The notes under the pieces are model-generated. The model was not told the origin of the DNA and did not search any database. It saw nothing but the letters and a program-made list of their open reading frames with translations. From CAYQQR01 sp964420035 (GTDB lineage: Bacteria > Bacteroidota > Bacteroidia > Bacteroidales > SM23-62): 64,000 nt of DNA. A program made the position numbers and the translations under genes. Location of the stretch: contig CAYQQR010000020.1 in NCBI GenBank assembly GCA_964420035.1, positions 1 to 64,000 on the forward strand. The letters are read 5' to 3'. Position 1 is the stretch's first letter; each line of letters starts with the position of its first letter. Of this stretch, positions 1-8,061 are shown piece after piece.

Positions 1-65
1 AAACCAATGGTATGAAAAATTAATGCAATTAACAACGCAAAATTAAACTATAGCCAAAGAAAAAA

Positions 66-140
66 GCAGCATGATTATTATGTTAATATACTGTTTTAGA
101 GTATATTAACTATGTGTTACAAACAAAACAACCATGCTGC
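66..140 (+). promoter_or_regulatory. Nested inverted repeat covering the transposase start codon
   Basis: Two nested inverted repeats are seen. The inner one is a perfect 10-bp stem, GTTAATATAC at 82-91 and GTATATTAAC at 101-110, with a 9-base loop. The outer one pairs GCAGCATG at 66-73 with CATGCTGC at 133-140. The second arm contains the ATG at 134-136. An mRNA entering from outside the element could fold and hide the start, whereas a transcript starting inside could not form the outer stem. Such protection from read-through transcription is known for IS10 and IS50; applying it here is inference. Confidence 0.55.
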
Positions 141-1582
141 AGAGTAAAGATATCAATAAGATTGCAGAATTGAAAAACGGATTTACCCCCAGGTGGCTTG
201 AGCCGGATTTCATTCTAAGTTCATTGACATGTTTTTCATTTTCGGCCTTGTGCAAATACCTGAACCCTTTTAAGCAAAGGGGTTACAGTTTTGAGTCGGT
301 GTTTTCCTGTCTGATCAGCCTGCCGTTTTTAGGATTGAATACTGTACATTCCTTTACTGGCAGTGTAATGGCAAAACATATTGAGGCTCGCGAGGATGTG
401 TTTTACCGTTTGAAGAATAATCCCGGGATTTGCTGGAGGATGATTTTGTGGATGTTTGGATTGAAGTTCATCAAGCTGGTTAGTTCTCAGGGTCAAGACA
501 GTGATGCCCCAAGGTGCCTGATCTTTGATGACAGCGACCTTCACAAGACAGGCAGGTATATCGAGAAGGTATCCAGGATCTATGATCATGTATCCAGGCG
601 TTTTATTCTTGGGTATAAACTGTTGGCCATGGGCTATTGGGATAGCACTTCGTTTATTCCCCTGGATTTTTCTTTGCACAGGGAGAAGGGTAAGAATGCA
701 GAAAAGCCTTTTGGTCTGAAGAAGAAGGAGCACAGGAAGCAATATCGTAAGAAGCGGGAGAAAGGCACCCACTCCTGGGATCGTGCCAGGGAAGCAGACA
801 CCACGAAGATCGATAGTGCATTGAGGATGTTCTGGCGAGCCATATCTCAGGGAATCATGGTTGATTATGTGCTGATGGATAGCTGGTTCACCTGTGAGGC
901 CTTTATCAGGGCGGTCAGGCAGGTGAAGAAACAAACGGTTCATCTGATCGGGATGTATAAAACGCCAAAAACCAGGTTCATCTTTAATGGAGAACGGCTC
1001 ACACATAGCCAGATCCGCAACAAGCTGGGGAATCCTAAGCGGTGCAGAAAGTTAAGGCTCCAGTATAAGGAAGCTATGGTGGAATACAACGGAGTGCCCA
1101 TCAGGATGTTCTTCAGCCGGAAGGGAAGCAAGGGTAAATGGCGGGTGTTTATTACCACAGATACCAGTCTGACTTTTATCAAGATGATTGAGATTTACCA
1201 GACCCGCTGGACCGTGGAGGTCTTCTTCAAGGAAGCCAAACAGCTTCTGGGGCTGGGAAAGTGTCAGTCCAAGGATTTTGATGCCCGGATCGCGGATGCG
1301 ACCATTACCATGATCCAGCATATCCTGCTGACCCTGAAATTCAGGTTCGAACACTACGAGACCAAGGGGGCATTGTTCAGTCATATCCGGGAGGGGATTA
1401 TCCAATCCCGTTTGAACGAGAGGCTATGGGGATTATTCATCGAGCTGATAAGGGCCTTGGAAGTATTATTCGATGATGTGGACGAGATGGATATCCTGCA
1501 TAGGATCCTTGAGGATGAAAGGGCATACAAGATGATCAGTCGCCTGCTTCCCAGGGAATCGGACCTGCCAAATGCGGCATAA
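134..1582 (+). CDS. IS4-family DDE transposase
   Basis: This gene encodes a 482-residue DDE transposase that would cut and rejoin the element ends. The RNase-H-like catalytic residues are visible: D132 in the stretch FDDSD, D249 in LMDSW, and E362 within the IS4 signature Y-x2-R-x3-E-x6-K (Y355, R358, E362, K369). The length is normal for the family and the frame is intact, so it may be active. The basic stretch around residues 195-212 is rich in Lys and Arg and could contact DNA. The start ATG at 134 has no Shine-Dalgarno sequence and lies inside the right arm of an inverted repeat (see the feature at 66-140). The next gene begins 143 bases downstream on the same strand. Confidence 0.93.
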   Translation: MLQSKDINKIAELKNGFTPRWLEPDFILSSLTCFSFSALCKYLNPFKQRGYSFESVFSCLISLPFLGLNTVHSFTGSVMAKHIEAREDVFYRLKNNPGICWRMILWMFGLKFIKLVSSQGQDSDAPRCLIFDDSDLHKTGRYIEKVSRIYDHVSRRFILGYKLLAMGYWDSTSFIPLDFSLHREKGKNAEKPFGLKKKEHRKQYRKKREKGTHSWDRAREADTTKIDSALRMFWRAISQGIMVDYVLMDSWFTCEAFIRAVRQVKKQTVHLIGMYKTPKTRFIFNGERLTHSQIRNKLGNPKRCRKLRLQYKEAMVEYNGVPIRMFFSRKGSKGKWRVFITTDTSLTFIKMIEIYQTRWTVEVFFKEAKQLLGLGKCQSKDFDARIADATITMIQHILLTLKFRFEHYETKGALFSHIREGIIQSRLNERLWGLFIELIRALEVLFDDVDEMDILHRILEDERAYKMISRLLPRESDLPNAA

Positions 1583-1695
1583 CCGTTAATGGAAAAGATA
1601 TAATGCTGAAATACTAACATATAGCATATGAAGTCAGTTCATAATTGGTTGAAATCATGTGCTTTGATAACAAGTGCGAAACTTTAATTATTTAT

Positions 1696-1703
1696 TAAAT
1701 TTG
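1696..1703 (+). promoter_or_regulatory. Bacteroidota -7 box upstream of the first PD40 gene
   Basis: TAAATTTG matches the TAnnTTTG consensus and lies 22 bases before the ATG at 1726. No TTG box is found at the usual 19-21 base spacing, so only the -7 part is supported. Confidence 0.4.
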
Positions 1704-1725
1704 TTCCTTTGGATACCGGCTAAAA

Positions 1726-4596
1726 ATGAAAAAAATAACTTTCCTCATCCTGCTTTTGACCTTTGGATTAAAGATTTCTGCACAGCTTTATTCCAGCTAT
1801 AAGGAAATGTTCCTGGAAGCCGAATCTTATTTTCTTTTTGAGGAGTATAATGAAGCACTGCCCCTCTACCAGCAGCTTCTAATGGAGTACCCCGGCAACG
1901 ATAACTATAATTATAAGATCGGGGTCTGTTACCTGAACAACCTGTACGAGAAAGAAAAGGCCATCAGCTATCTGGAAAAGGCCACTCAGAATATCAATCC
2001 CAAGTTCAAAGAGAATTCCTTCAAAGAAACCGGCGCACCCCTCGATGCAATCTATTACCTGGGCCAGGCCTACATGATCAACGAACAACTGGACCAAGCC
2101 ACTGAAACCTTCAAAGAATTCAGGGCACAGGCCGATCCGGAAGTCTATGACCTCGAGCTTGTGGATGCACAGATACGTTCCTGTGAAATCGCCAAAGAAC
2201 TCATGAGCAAACCCCTGGATTTTAATAAAAAGAACATCGGGGAACGCATCAATACGCGCTTTGCAGATCACAGTGCCGTGGTATCCAGGGACCGGACCAA
2301 ACTGGTATTTATTTCCGAACTGCAGTTTTACGATGCCATGTTCTTTTCGGAAAAGGTCAATGGCCAATGGTCCTATCCCAGAAATATCGTTCCTGAGCTG
2401 GGTGTCGACGGGGATGTTTATCCCACCGCGCTGTCTTCCGACGGCACGGAAATGTATATTTACAGGAATGACGAATATGAAGGGAACCTTTACCGCAGCT
2501 TTTACAGGAACGGCCGGTGGACCAAAATTGAAAAACTGAACGATAACATCAACACCAAATACTGGGAATCCCACGCCAGCCTGTCGCCCGATGATAATAC
2601 CCTTTACTTTACAAGCAACAGAAAAGGAGGATACGGGGATTTGGATATCTATAAATCGGAACGAACAAAGGAAGGAACCTGGGGGCCCCCTGAAAATCTC
2701 GGACCGGTGATCAATACCCGCTACAACGAGGAAACCCCCTTCATGACCGATGACGGCCTGACCCTCTATTTCAGTTCTTATGGCCACTATAACATGGGGG
2801 GGTACGATGTGTTTTACAGCACCCTGCTGAATGAAGAAGAAGGTCGCTGGGCCGTACCCATCAACGCGGGCTATCCCATCAATACAACCGATGATGACGT
2901 CTTCTTCCTGCCCGTGGATAACGGTAATTTCGTATATTACTCCAGGTACGATCCGGACGGATACGGCAAACAGGACATCTACATCCTGGATATCTTTTCC
3001 GAAACCCATCCGCGGAAATTTGAGATCACCGGAATGCTGAGCATGCAAGACGACAGCCGTATCGATGAGGATCTAATGCTGACCCTGGTAAACCGCGGGA
3101 CCAAAGATACGGTTGCTGTCACCACCACCGGACCCGGCGGGGAATTTCAGTTTGAAGCACCCCGGGGTCAATATGAAATATTGGTTGAAGGCGACAGCAT
3201 CGAAACCTACTCCCACTTCTTTACCATACCGGAAGACTACGTGACCGGGGCCTTTGACCTGAAAACGGAACTGGTTCTTGAAAAAGCAGCCTTCAAACCC
3301 CTCGAACCCGATATCAAGATACTGGATAAGATAGATGTATCCGATACGGTCTATTATGTGGATTCCGATAAGCCGCTGAAGATAAGGATGAAGCTGGAAA
3401 AAGATGCGCTGCTCTACATCAATAAATTCCTGGATACCACCTATGTATCAACCGATACCTTTGAGATCGGCAGAAGGCGATTCACCTACGAATATGTACC
3501 CATACCGGGTAAGAACATACTGAAACTGAAAATGGTCGACTCCGACGGCAACTTCAGTTTCAAGGATATATACATCTACTATACGCCTGAAAAACAGGCA
3601 GAAGAGGAAGAACCGGAAGTCCTTGTGGATTCCTTGCTGCTGCAAACACTGAAAGAATGGATCGACCTGGCTGAAAGCGATGAACTTAAAAAATTCCTCC
3701 GGAAAATTGACCTTGAAAAGGAAAATATCCGGACCGTCGAAGATCTCAAACGCTACATCAAGGAAAATGCACCGGATGCCGGTATTGGAGAAAAAGAACT
3801 CAAGGATTTCTTCGCACGCGTACCGGAGCTTGAATCCGGTGACATACTCAAGGAGCTGCAAAAGGATCAGCTGGACGAGATAAATCAATTCATTAAAAAG
3901 CTGAGTAAAAAAGCCCGCGGTGATCTTCTTTATGTCCTGGAAAATCTGGATGCCGGGGAAGAAGGGATATTTACCCGCGGGGAACTCTTCCGGTATCTCG
4001 TTGATCAGGCCGTTAACCACGGTTACACCATAGAAGATGTTATCGGCTTGTTTGATGAATCGGAGCCGGAAGAAATGCCCCGGTTCATCGATCAACTGAA
4101 AAGAATGGCAGAAGGAGGACTGAAGCAGGCCCTGGATGATCTTGACCTGGAAAAAGAGAATATACGGAGCCTGAAAGACCTGTATGAATACCTCATGAAT
4201 CACAGGGATGAATATGGGTACAGCCAGGCTGACATCCTCAATCTCCTGGCAGAATATTTCGATGCCGACTATATCCTGGGGATCCTTCGCGACCTGATCG
4301 AACTGGCAGAGGGTGAACTGAAAGAATTCCTGGAAGCCCTGGATCCGGTCGCCCGCGAGATTTACACGCTGGCTGAACTTTTTGAATATCTGATGGTGGC
4401 TTCTGAATTCCAGGAATTCACCGCCCGGGAAGTCGTTGATCTCTTTATGAAATACCTGACGGGAAAAGAAATTCCCGAAGAAATCCCGGAGGATAAGGTC
4501 GGCGGAGCAGTGTGGCCATGGTTCATTGGTGGCATAGGACTCCTGTTGATCCTGTTGATCCTGTTTTTACGACGCGAGAAAAAGAAAGAAGCTTGA
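1726..4596 (+). CDS. Secreted TPR/PD40 propeller protein with C-terminal membrane anchor
   Basis: This is a 956-residue exported protein related to PorE of the type IX secretion system in its first half. A signal peptide occupies residues 1-19 (ending SAQ). TPR helices follow at about 25-160, PD40/WD40-like propeller blades at about 170-415, and a carboxypeptidase-regulatory-like beta domain at about 432-505. PorE carries a C-terminal OmpA domain, but here there are instead four degenerate helical repeats of about 70 residues (about 635-700, 706-780, 784-846, 849-915). Their core resembles LDLEKENIRSLKDLYEYL. A transmembrane helix (about 930-950) and a basic tail RREKKKEA end the protein. This topology suggests a type I inner-membrane protein with its sensor-like part in the periplasm. 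It is the first of four tandem paralogs. The function is unknown. Confidence 0.85.
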   Translation: MKKITFLILLLTFGLKISAQLYSSYKEMFLEAESYFLFEEYNEALPLYQQLLMEYPGNDNYNYKIGVCYLNNLYEKEKAISYLEKATQNINPKFKENSFKETGAPLDAIYYLGQAYMINEQLDQATETFKEFRAQADPEVYDLELVDAQIRSCEIAKELMSKPLDFNKKNIGERINTRFADHSAVVSRDRTKLVFISELQFYDAMFFSEKVNGQWSYPRNIVPELGVDGDVYPTALSSDGTEMYIYRNDEYEGNLYRSFYRNGRWTKIEKLNDNINTKYWESHASLSPDDNTLYFTSNRKGGYGDLDIYKSERTKEGTWGPPENLGPVINTRYNEETPFMTDDGLTLYFSSYGHYNMGGYDVFYSTLLNEEEGRWAVPINAGYPINTTDDDVFFLPVDNGNFVYYSRYDPDGYGKQDIYILDIFSETHPRKFEITGMLSMQDDSRIDEDLMLTLVNRGTKDTVAVTTTGPGGEFQFEAPRGQYEILVEGDSIETYSHFFTIPEDYVTGAFDLKTELVLEKAAFKPLEPDIKILDKIDVSDTVYYVDSDKPLKIRMKLEKDALLYINKFLDTTYVSTDTFEIGRRRFTYEYVPIPGKNILKLKMVDSDGNFSFKDIYIYYTPEKQAEEEEPEVLVDSLLLQTLKEWIDLAESDELKKFLRKIDLEKENIRTVEDLKRYIKENAPDAGIGEKELKDFFARVPELESGDILKELQKDQLDEINQFIKKLSKKARGDLLYVLENLDAGEEGIFTRGELFRYLVDQAVNHGYTIEDVIGLFDESEPEEMPRFIDQLKRMAEGGLKQALDDLDLEKENIRSLKDLYEYLMNHRDEYGYSQADILNLLAEYFDADYILGILRDLIELAEGELKEFLEALDPVAREIYTLAELFEYLMVASEFQEFTAREVVDLFMKYLTGKEIPEEIPEDKVGGAVWPWFIGGIGLLLILLILFLRREKKKEA

Positions 4597-4624
4597 TTGA
4601 TGCGGGTATTTTTTCTTAAATTTG
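4593..4624 (+). promoter_or_regulatory. Promoter for the second PD40/OmpA gene
   Basis: A TTGA at 4593-4596 and TAAATTTG at 4617-4624 are separated by 20 bases, matching the Bacteroidota -33/-7 arrangement (TTTG or TTG, 19-21 bases, TAnnTTTG). The -33 box overlaps the stop codon of the preceding gene. The ATG at 4645 follows 20 bases after the -7 box, so each paralog may be transcribed separately. Confidence 0.6.
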
Positions 4625-4644
4625 ACTAAACCTGCAATCAAATC

Positions 4645-6447
4645 ATGAGAACATTCAAGATTTCGATCCTGCTTCTGATCGCCTTCCCTTTTTTCTCCAG
4701 TGCACAGGAGGATACCAAAGAAATAAGACAATATTTCTACGATGGGGAATTCTTTCTCGTCGAAGAGGAATATACCGATGCACTGTTCGCCTACGAAAAG
4801 GTATACAATGCCGGCTATCAGGATTATGCCAGTATCAACTACCGTATCGGGGTCTGCCTGCTGAACATAGCCGGCAGAAAAGAAGAAGCAGTTCCCTATT
4901 TGGAGAAATCCGTTGAAGATATTACTGAAAGATACCGGGAGGGCGTGTTCAGGGAAAATCGGGCCCCTGTTGATGCATGGCTCTACCTGGGGAACGCGTA
5001 CCGTATCCGGAACGAACTGGACAAGGCTTGCGATGCCTATAAAAAATATCAAAGCCTGGTGGATCGACAGGAATTGCAAAATTACGCCCAAACGCAGATT
5101 GATGCCTGTCAAACCGCTTTGGAACAAATGAATAATCCGGGATATATGATCACCCGGAACCTGGGGGAGACCATCAACACGAAGGAAGATAATTTCCGGC
5201 CGGTGGTCTCAGCCAATGAAGATGTGTTGGTGTATATGACCGGACTGAAGTTCTACGATGCCTTGTTTTACACAAAGAAAAACACCGATGAATGGAATGC
5301 TCCCGTTAATATTACCCCGCAGGTCCAGTCAGACGGGGACCAATACGTATCGCACATTTCCCCTGATGCCAAAATGTTGCTGCTGGTCAAGCAGGATAAT
5401 TATGGCAGTGACATTTATTACAGCCGGTTTGAAAACGGAATGTGGACCAAATCCAGGCCCATTGAAAAACTGAATACCAAGTATTATGAATCCCATGCTT
5501 CCATAACCGCCGATGGGAATGCGATTTTTCTTGCCAGTAACAGAAAAGATGCAATAGGGGGAATGGATATCTATTATTCCATACGGAATGAATCCGGAGA
5601 ATGGTCGGAACCCATGAATGCAGGACCGGTGATCAACACGGGGCTGAACGAGGATCATCCCTTTATTTCCCGTAGCGGTGATACCCTTGTTTTCGCGAGC
5701 CAGGGACATAACTCCATGGGGGGATATGATATTTACTATACAGTAAAAGATAAAGAAGGAAACTGGACCAAACCTGTGAATTTCGGCTATCCCATGAATA
5801 CAACGGATGATGATCTGTTCTTTGCCATGGGCAACAATGTTAATGAAGGATACAGGGCTCTGTTCGCTGAGGATGGATTTGGAAAGAAAGACATTCACGA
5901 GGTCCGCGTCTTTGATACCAGGGAAGCTTACGAAACGGCCCTGGCAAGATTAGAACCTGAAGAGGAAGTGCCGGAAAAGGACACCGCCGAAATTGAAGGA
6001 CCGGTCACAGAGCCCGTCATTACCCGGATTTTTGAGATATATCCTGTATTTTTTGGCTTTGATAAGTGGAACGTAGCCCCGGACCAGGAAGAGAAACTCG
6101 ACAGCCTGGCAGCAGCAATGAATTATTTCCCCGAGATCAGGATAGCAATTATCGGGCATACCGATGCCATCGGTCCTGCTGAATATAACATGCAACTGTC
6201 GCGTAAAAGAGCTAACTCGGTTAAAAAATATCTCATGAACAAAGGGATCAATAATAGCCGCCTGGAAATGGAAGGAAAAGGAGAAGATCAACCCATCGCG
6301 CGCGATACTTCTGAAACGGGAAAAGATCTGCCTGCAGCCAGAAAATGGAACCGGAGAGTAGAATTTCACATTCTTAATCTCGAAGACCAGACCGTTACGA
6401 TCCGTGAACCTCAGGTCCCGGAAGAATTTAAACTGAAACAGGAATAA
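4645..6447 (+). CDS. PorE-like TPR/PD40/OmpA outer-envelope protein
   Basis: This 600-residue exported protein has a signal peptide (residues 1-21, ending SSAQ), TPR helices (about 25-150), PD40 propeller blades (about 165-415) and a C-terminal OmpA peptidoglycan-binding domain (about 464-595). The OmpA part shows the expected GHTDAIG, NMQLSRKRA and WNRRVEF segments, whose Asp and Arg bind diaminopimelate in known family members. It lacks the beta domain between propeller and OmpA that is present in the paralogs at 1726 and 8062. It probably anchors an envelope complex to the cell wall, as PorE does for type IX secretion, but a specific role cannot be assigned. Confidence 0.88.
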   Translation: MRTFKISILLLIAFPFFSSAQEDTKEIRQYFYDGEFFLVEEEYTDALFAYEKVYNAGYQDYASINYRIGVCLLNIAGRKEEAVPYLEKSVEDITERYREGVFRENRAPVDAWLYLGNAYRIRNELDKACDAYKKYQSLVDRQELQNYAQTQIDACQTALEQMNNPGYMITRNLGETINTKEDNFRPVVSANEDVLVYMTGLKFYDALFYTKKNTDEWNAPVNITPQVQSDGDQYVSHISPDAKMLLLVKQDNYGSDIYYSRFENGMWTKSRPIEKLNTKYYESHASITADGNAIFLASNRKDAIGGMDIYYSIRNESGEWSEPMNAGPVINTGLNEDHPFISRSGDTLVFASQGHNSMGGYDIYYTVKDKEGNWTKPVNFGYPMNTTDDDLFFAMGNNVNEGYRALFAEDGFGKKDIHEVRVFDTREAYETALARLEPEEEVPEKDTAEIEGPVTEPVITRIFEIYPVFFGFDKWNVAPDQEEKLDSLAAAMNYFPEIRIAIIGHTDAIGPAEYNMQLSRKRANSVKKYLMNKGINNSRLEMEGKGEDQPIARDTSETGKDLPAARKWNRRVEFHILNLEDQTVTIREPQVPEEFKLKQE

Positions 6448-6540
6448 AGTACAGCACCCACTGCAACTTTTAGTGAATAGCTTTGGTCTAAGCCTGGTAG
6501 AGCATATATTTCGGCAAGTCAGATTGCTTATCGAACCCAA

Positions 6541-7983
6541 ATGAAACCCGCGAAGATTATATCCATAATCTTTTTAATGCCCCTGGCAACATATGCCCAG
6601 TCCGGTATTGAATACACCGATGAAGAATTATTCGAAGAAGGGGAATTCTTTTACCTGGCCGAAGATTACGAGGAATCCGTGTATTACTTCAAGCAATTAC
6701 ACCAGAGACATCCGGATAATGAACATTTTGCCTTTAAAACAGGCATGACCCTCCTGCAGATTCCGGGTCGCGAATCTGAAGCCATACCCTACCTGGAGCA
6801 GGCCATAACCAATACCACCACCCGCTATAAGGAACGTTCATTCAATGAAAAACAGGCTCCGCATCATGCCTGTTTCTACCTGGGTAATGCTTACCGCATC
6901 AACAATGAACTGGAAAAGGCTTTGCTGACCTACGAGGAATTTCGCAACTCGGAGGAATTTGAAGGTAACTACAATGTCCGTATCGTGGAGGATGAAATCC
7001 ATACCTGCACCCGGGCCAAGATCATCCAGGATGTACCTGTTGAACTTGAAATAGAAGACCCCGGCAGTCCCATCAACACACCCAGGGGAAACCACCACCC
7101 GGTCTTAAGCTATGACGGGGAAGTATTGGTCTACATTTCAGAACAAACTTTCTATGACGCGATCTTCCTCAGCAGGAAAGTGGCCGGCCGATGGTCCGAA
7201 CCCATCAACCTGAATCCCCTGATAGGCTCTGACGGCGACCTGTATCCAACCGGGACCAATGAGGATGGCACGGAGATCTTTCTTGTAAGTGAACGAAACG
7301 AGAATAACGACTTGTATTATACCCGCTTCGACGGCACCAACTGGTCCAAAGCAAAACCCCTCGCCGAACCGGTGAACAGCAGGTATAATGAAAATCATGC
7401 CAGCCTTTCCAGGGATGGCAAAAGATTATACTTTTCCAGCGACCGTCCGGGTGGTGAGGGAGGAAGCGACTTGTACATATCAGCCAGGATGGGTATCAAT
7501 ACATGGAGCGATCCCGTCAACCTGGGCAGTACCATCAATTCTCCCGGCAATGAAGATGCCCCCTACCCCAACCATGACGAATCCAGGATCTATTTTTCCT
7601 CCAACAGGCACTTCAATATGGGCGGGTACGATATCTTCTATGTTTATAAGAATAATAAAGGCCGGTGGTCCGACCCCGTTAACATAGGTTATCCCTTGAA
7701 TACAACCGGGGATAATCGATCCTACCAGCCTATTGGAAAAGGTTATTCCGGCGTGATGAGCCAGATCCGGGAAGGCGGTAAAGGTGAAGAAGACATCTAC
7801 TTGGTCAGGATACTCAAGGAAAGCAACCGTTGGCTAGAGAAACCCGAAGAACCGGTACAGGAGTTTTACCTGAACATACTGGACACCTGGACCGGTGATA
7901 CCCTGCATTTTGAAATACAACTGGATGAGTCCGGTATTCGGCTCATTCAGCTACAAGACCGTTATAAAATCGTTGATAAGTAA
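6541..7983 (+). CDS. Secreted TPR/PD40 propeller protein without wall anchor
   Basis: This 480-residue exported protein is the shortest of the four paralogs. It has a signal peptide (1-20, ending TYAQ), TPR helices (about 22-150) and PD40 blades (about 165-420) carrying the repeated SRDGKRLYFSSDR-type strand and NMGGYDIFY motifs. It then ends with a short unassigned tail of about 40 residues. Neither an OmpA domain nor a transmembrane helix follows. The stop codon at 7981-7983 is followed by the promoter of the next paralog, and no remnant of an OmpA domain is seen, so the absence looks like original design rather than a recent frameshift. It may be a soluble periplasmic partner of its neighbours. 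Confidence 0.83.
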   Translation: MKPAKIISIIFLMPLATYAQSGIEYTDEELFEEGEFFYLAEDYEESVYYFKQLHQRHPDNEHFAFKTGMTLLQIPGRESEAIPYLEQAITNTTTRYKERSFNEKQAPHHACFYLGNAYRINNELEKALLTYEEFRNSEEFEGNYNVRIVEDEIHTCTRAKIIQDVPVELEIEDPGSPINTPRGNHHPVLSYDGEVLVYISEQTFYDAIFLSRKVAGRWSEPINLNPLIGSDGDLYPTGTNEDGTEIFLVSERNENNDLYYTRFDGTNWSKAKPLAEPVNSRYNENHASLSRDGKRLYFSSDRPGGEGGSDLYISARMGINTWSDPVNLGSTINSPGNEDAPYPNHDESRIYFSSNRHFNMGGYDIFYVYKNNKGRWSDPVNIGYPLNTTGDNRSYQPIGKGYSGVMSQIREGGKGEEDIYLVRILKESNRWLEKPEEPVQEFYLNILDTWTGDTLHFEIQLDESGIRLIQLQDRYKIVDK

Positions 7984-8006
7984 TCTCCGGGAAAGTATTT
8001 TAATTA

Positions 8007-8037
8007 TTGACTTGATATTCATTATTTAAGTAATTTG
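8007..8037 (+). promoter_or_regulatory. Probable promoter of the fourth PD40 gene
   Basis: TTGA at 8007-8010 is followed 20 bases later by TAATTTG at 8031-8037, a one-base-short version of TAnnTTTG. The ATG chosen for the gene lies at 8062. Confidence 0.4.
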
Positions 8038-8061
8038 CTTATTTATACAAATCATACGCTT

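Larger units (their letters stand above)
2..1650 (+). mobile_element. IS4-family insertion sequence, ends tentative
   Basis: The element holds one transposase gene (134-1582) of IS4 type. A weak imperfect terminal inverted repeat can be proposed: AACCAATGGTATGAA at 2-16 against TTCATAATTGGTT at 1638-1650, which aligns with a 2-base gap. This would give a length of about 1.65 kb, normal for IS4 elements. The left side lies at the window edge, so the target duplication cannot be checked and the true left end may lie outside. No passenger gene is present. Confidence 0.4.

Noticed and set aside
1879..3048. Long open frame of 389 codons on the minus strand within the first PD40 gene
   Set aside because: It lies wholly opposite a gene with a signal peptide and recognisable domains, and its translation shows no domain; it reflects codon bias of the plus strand.
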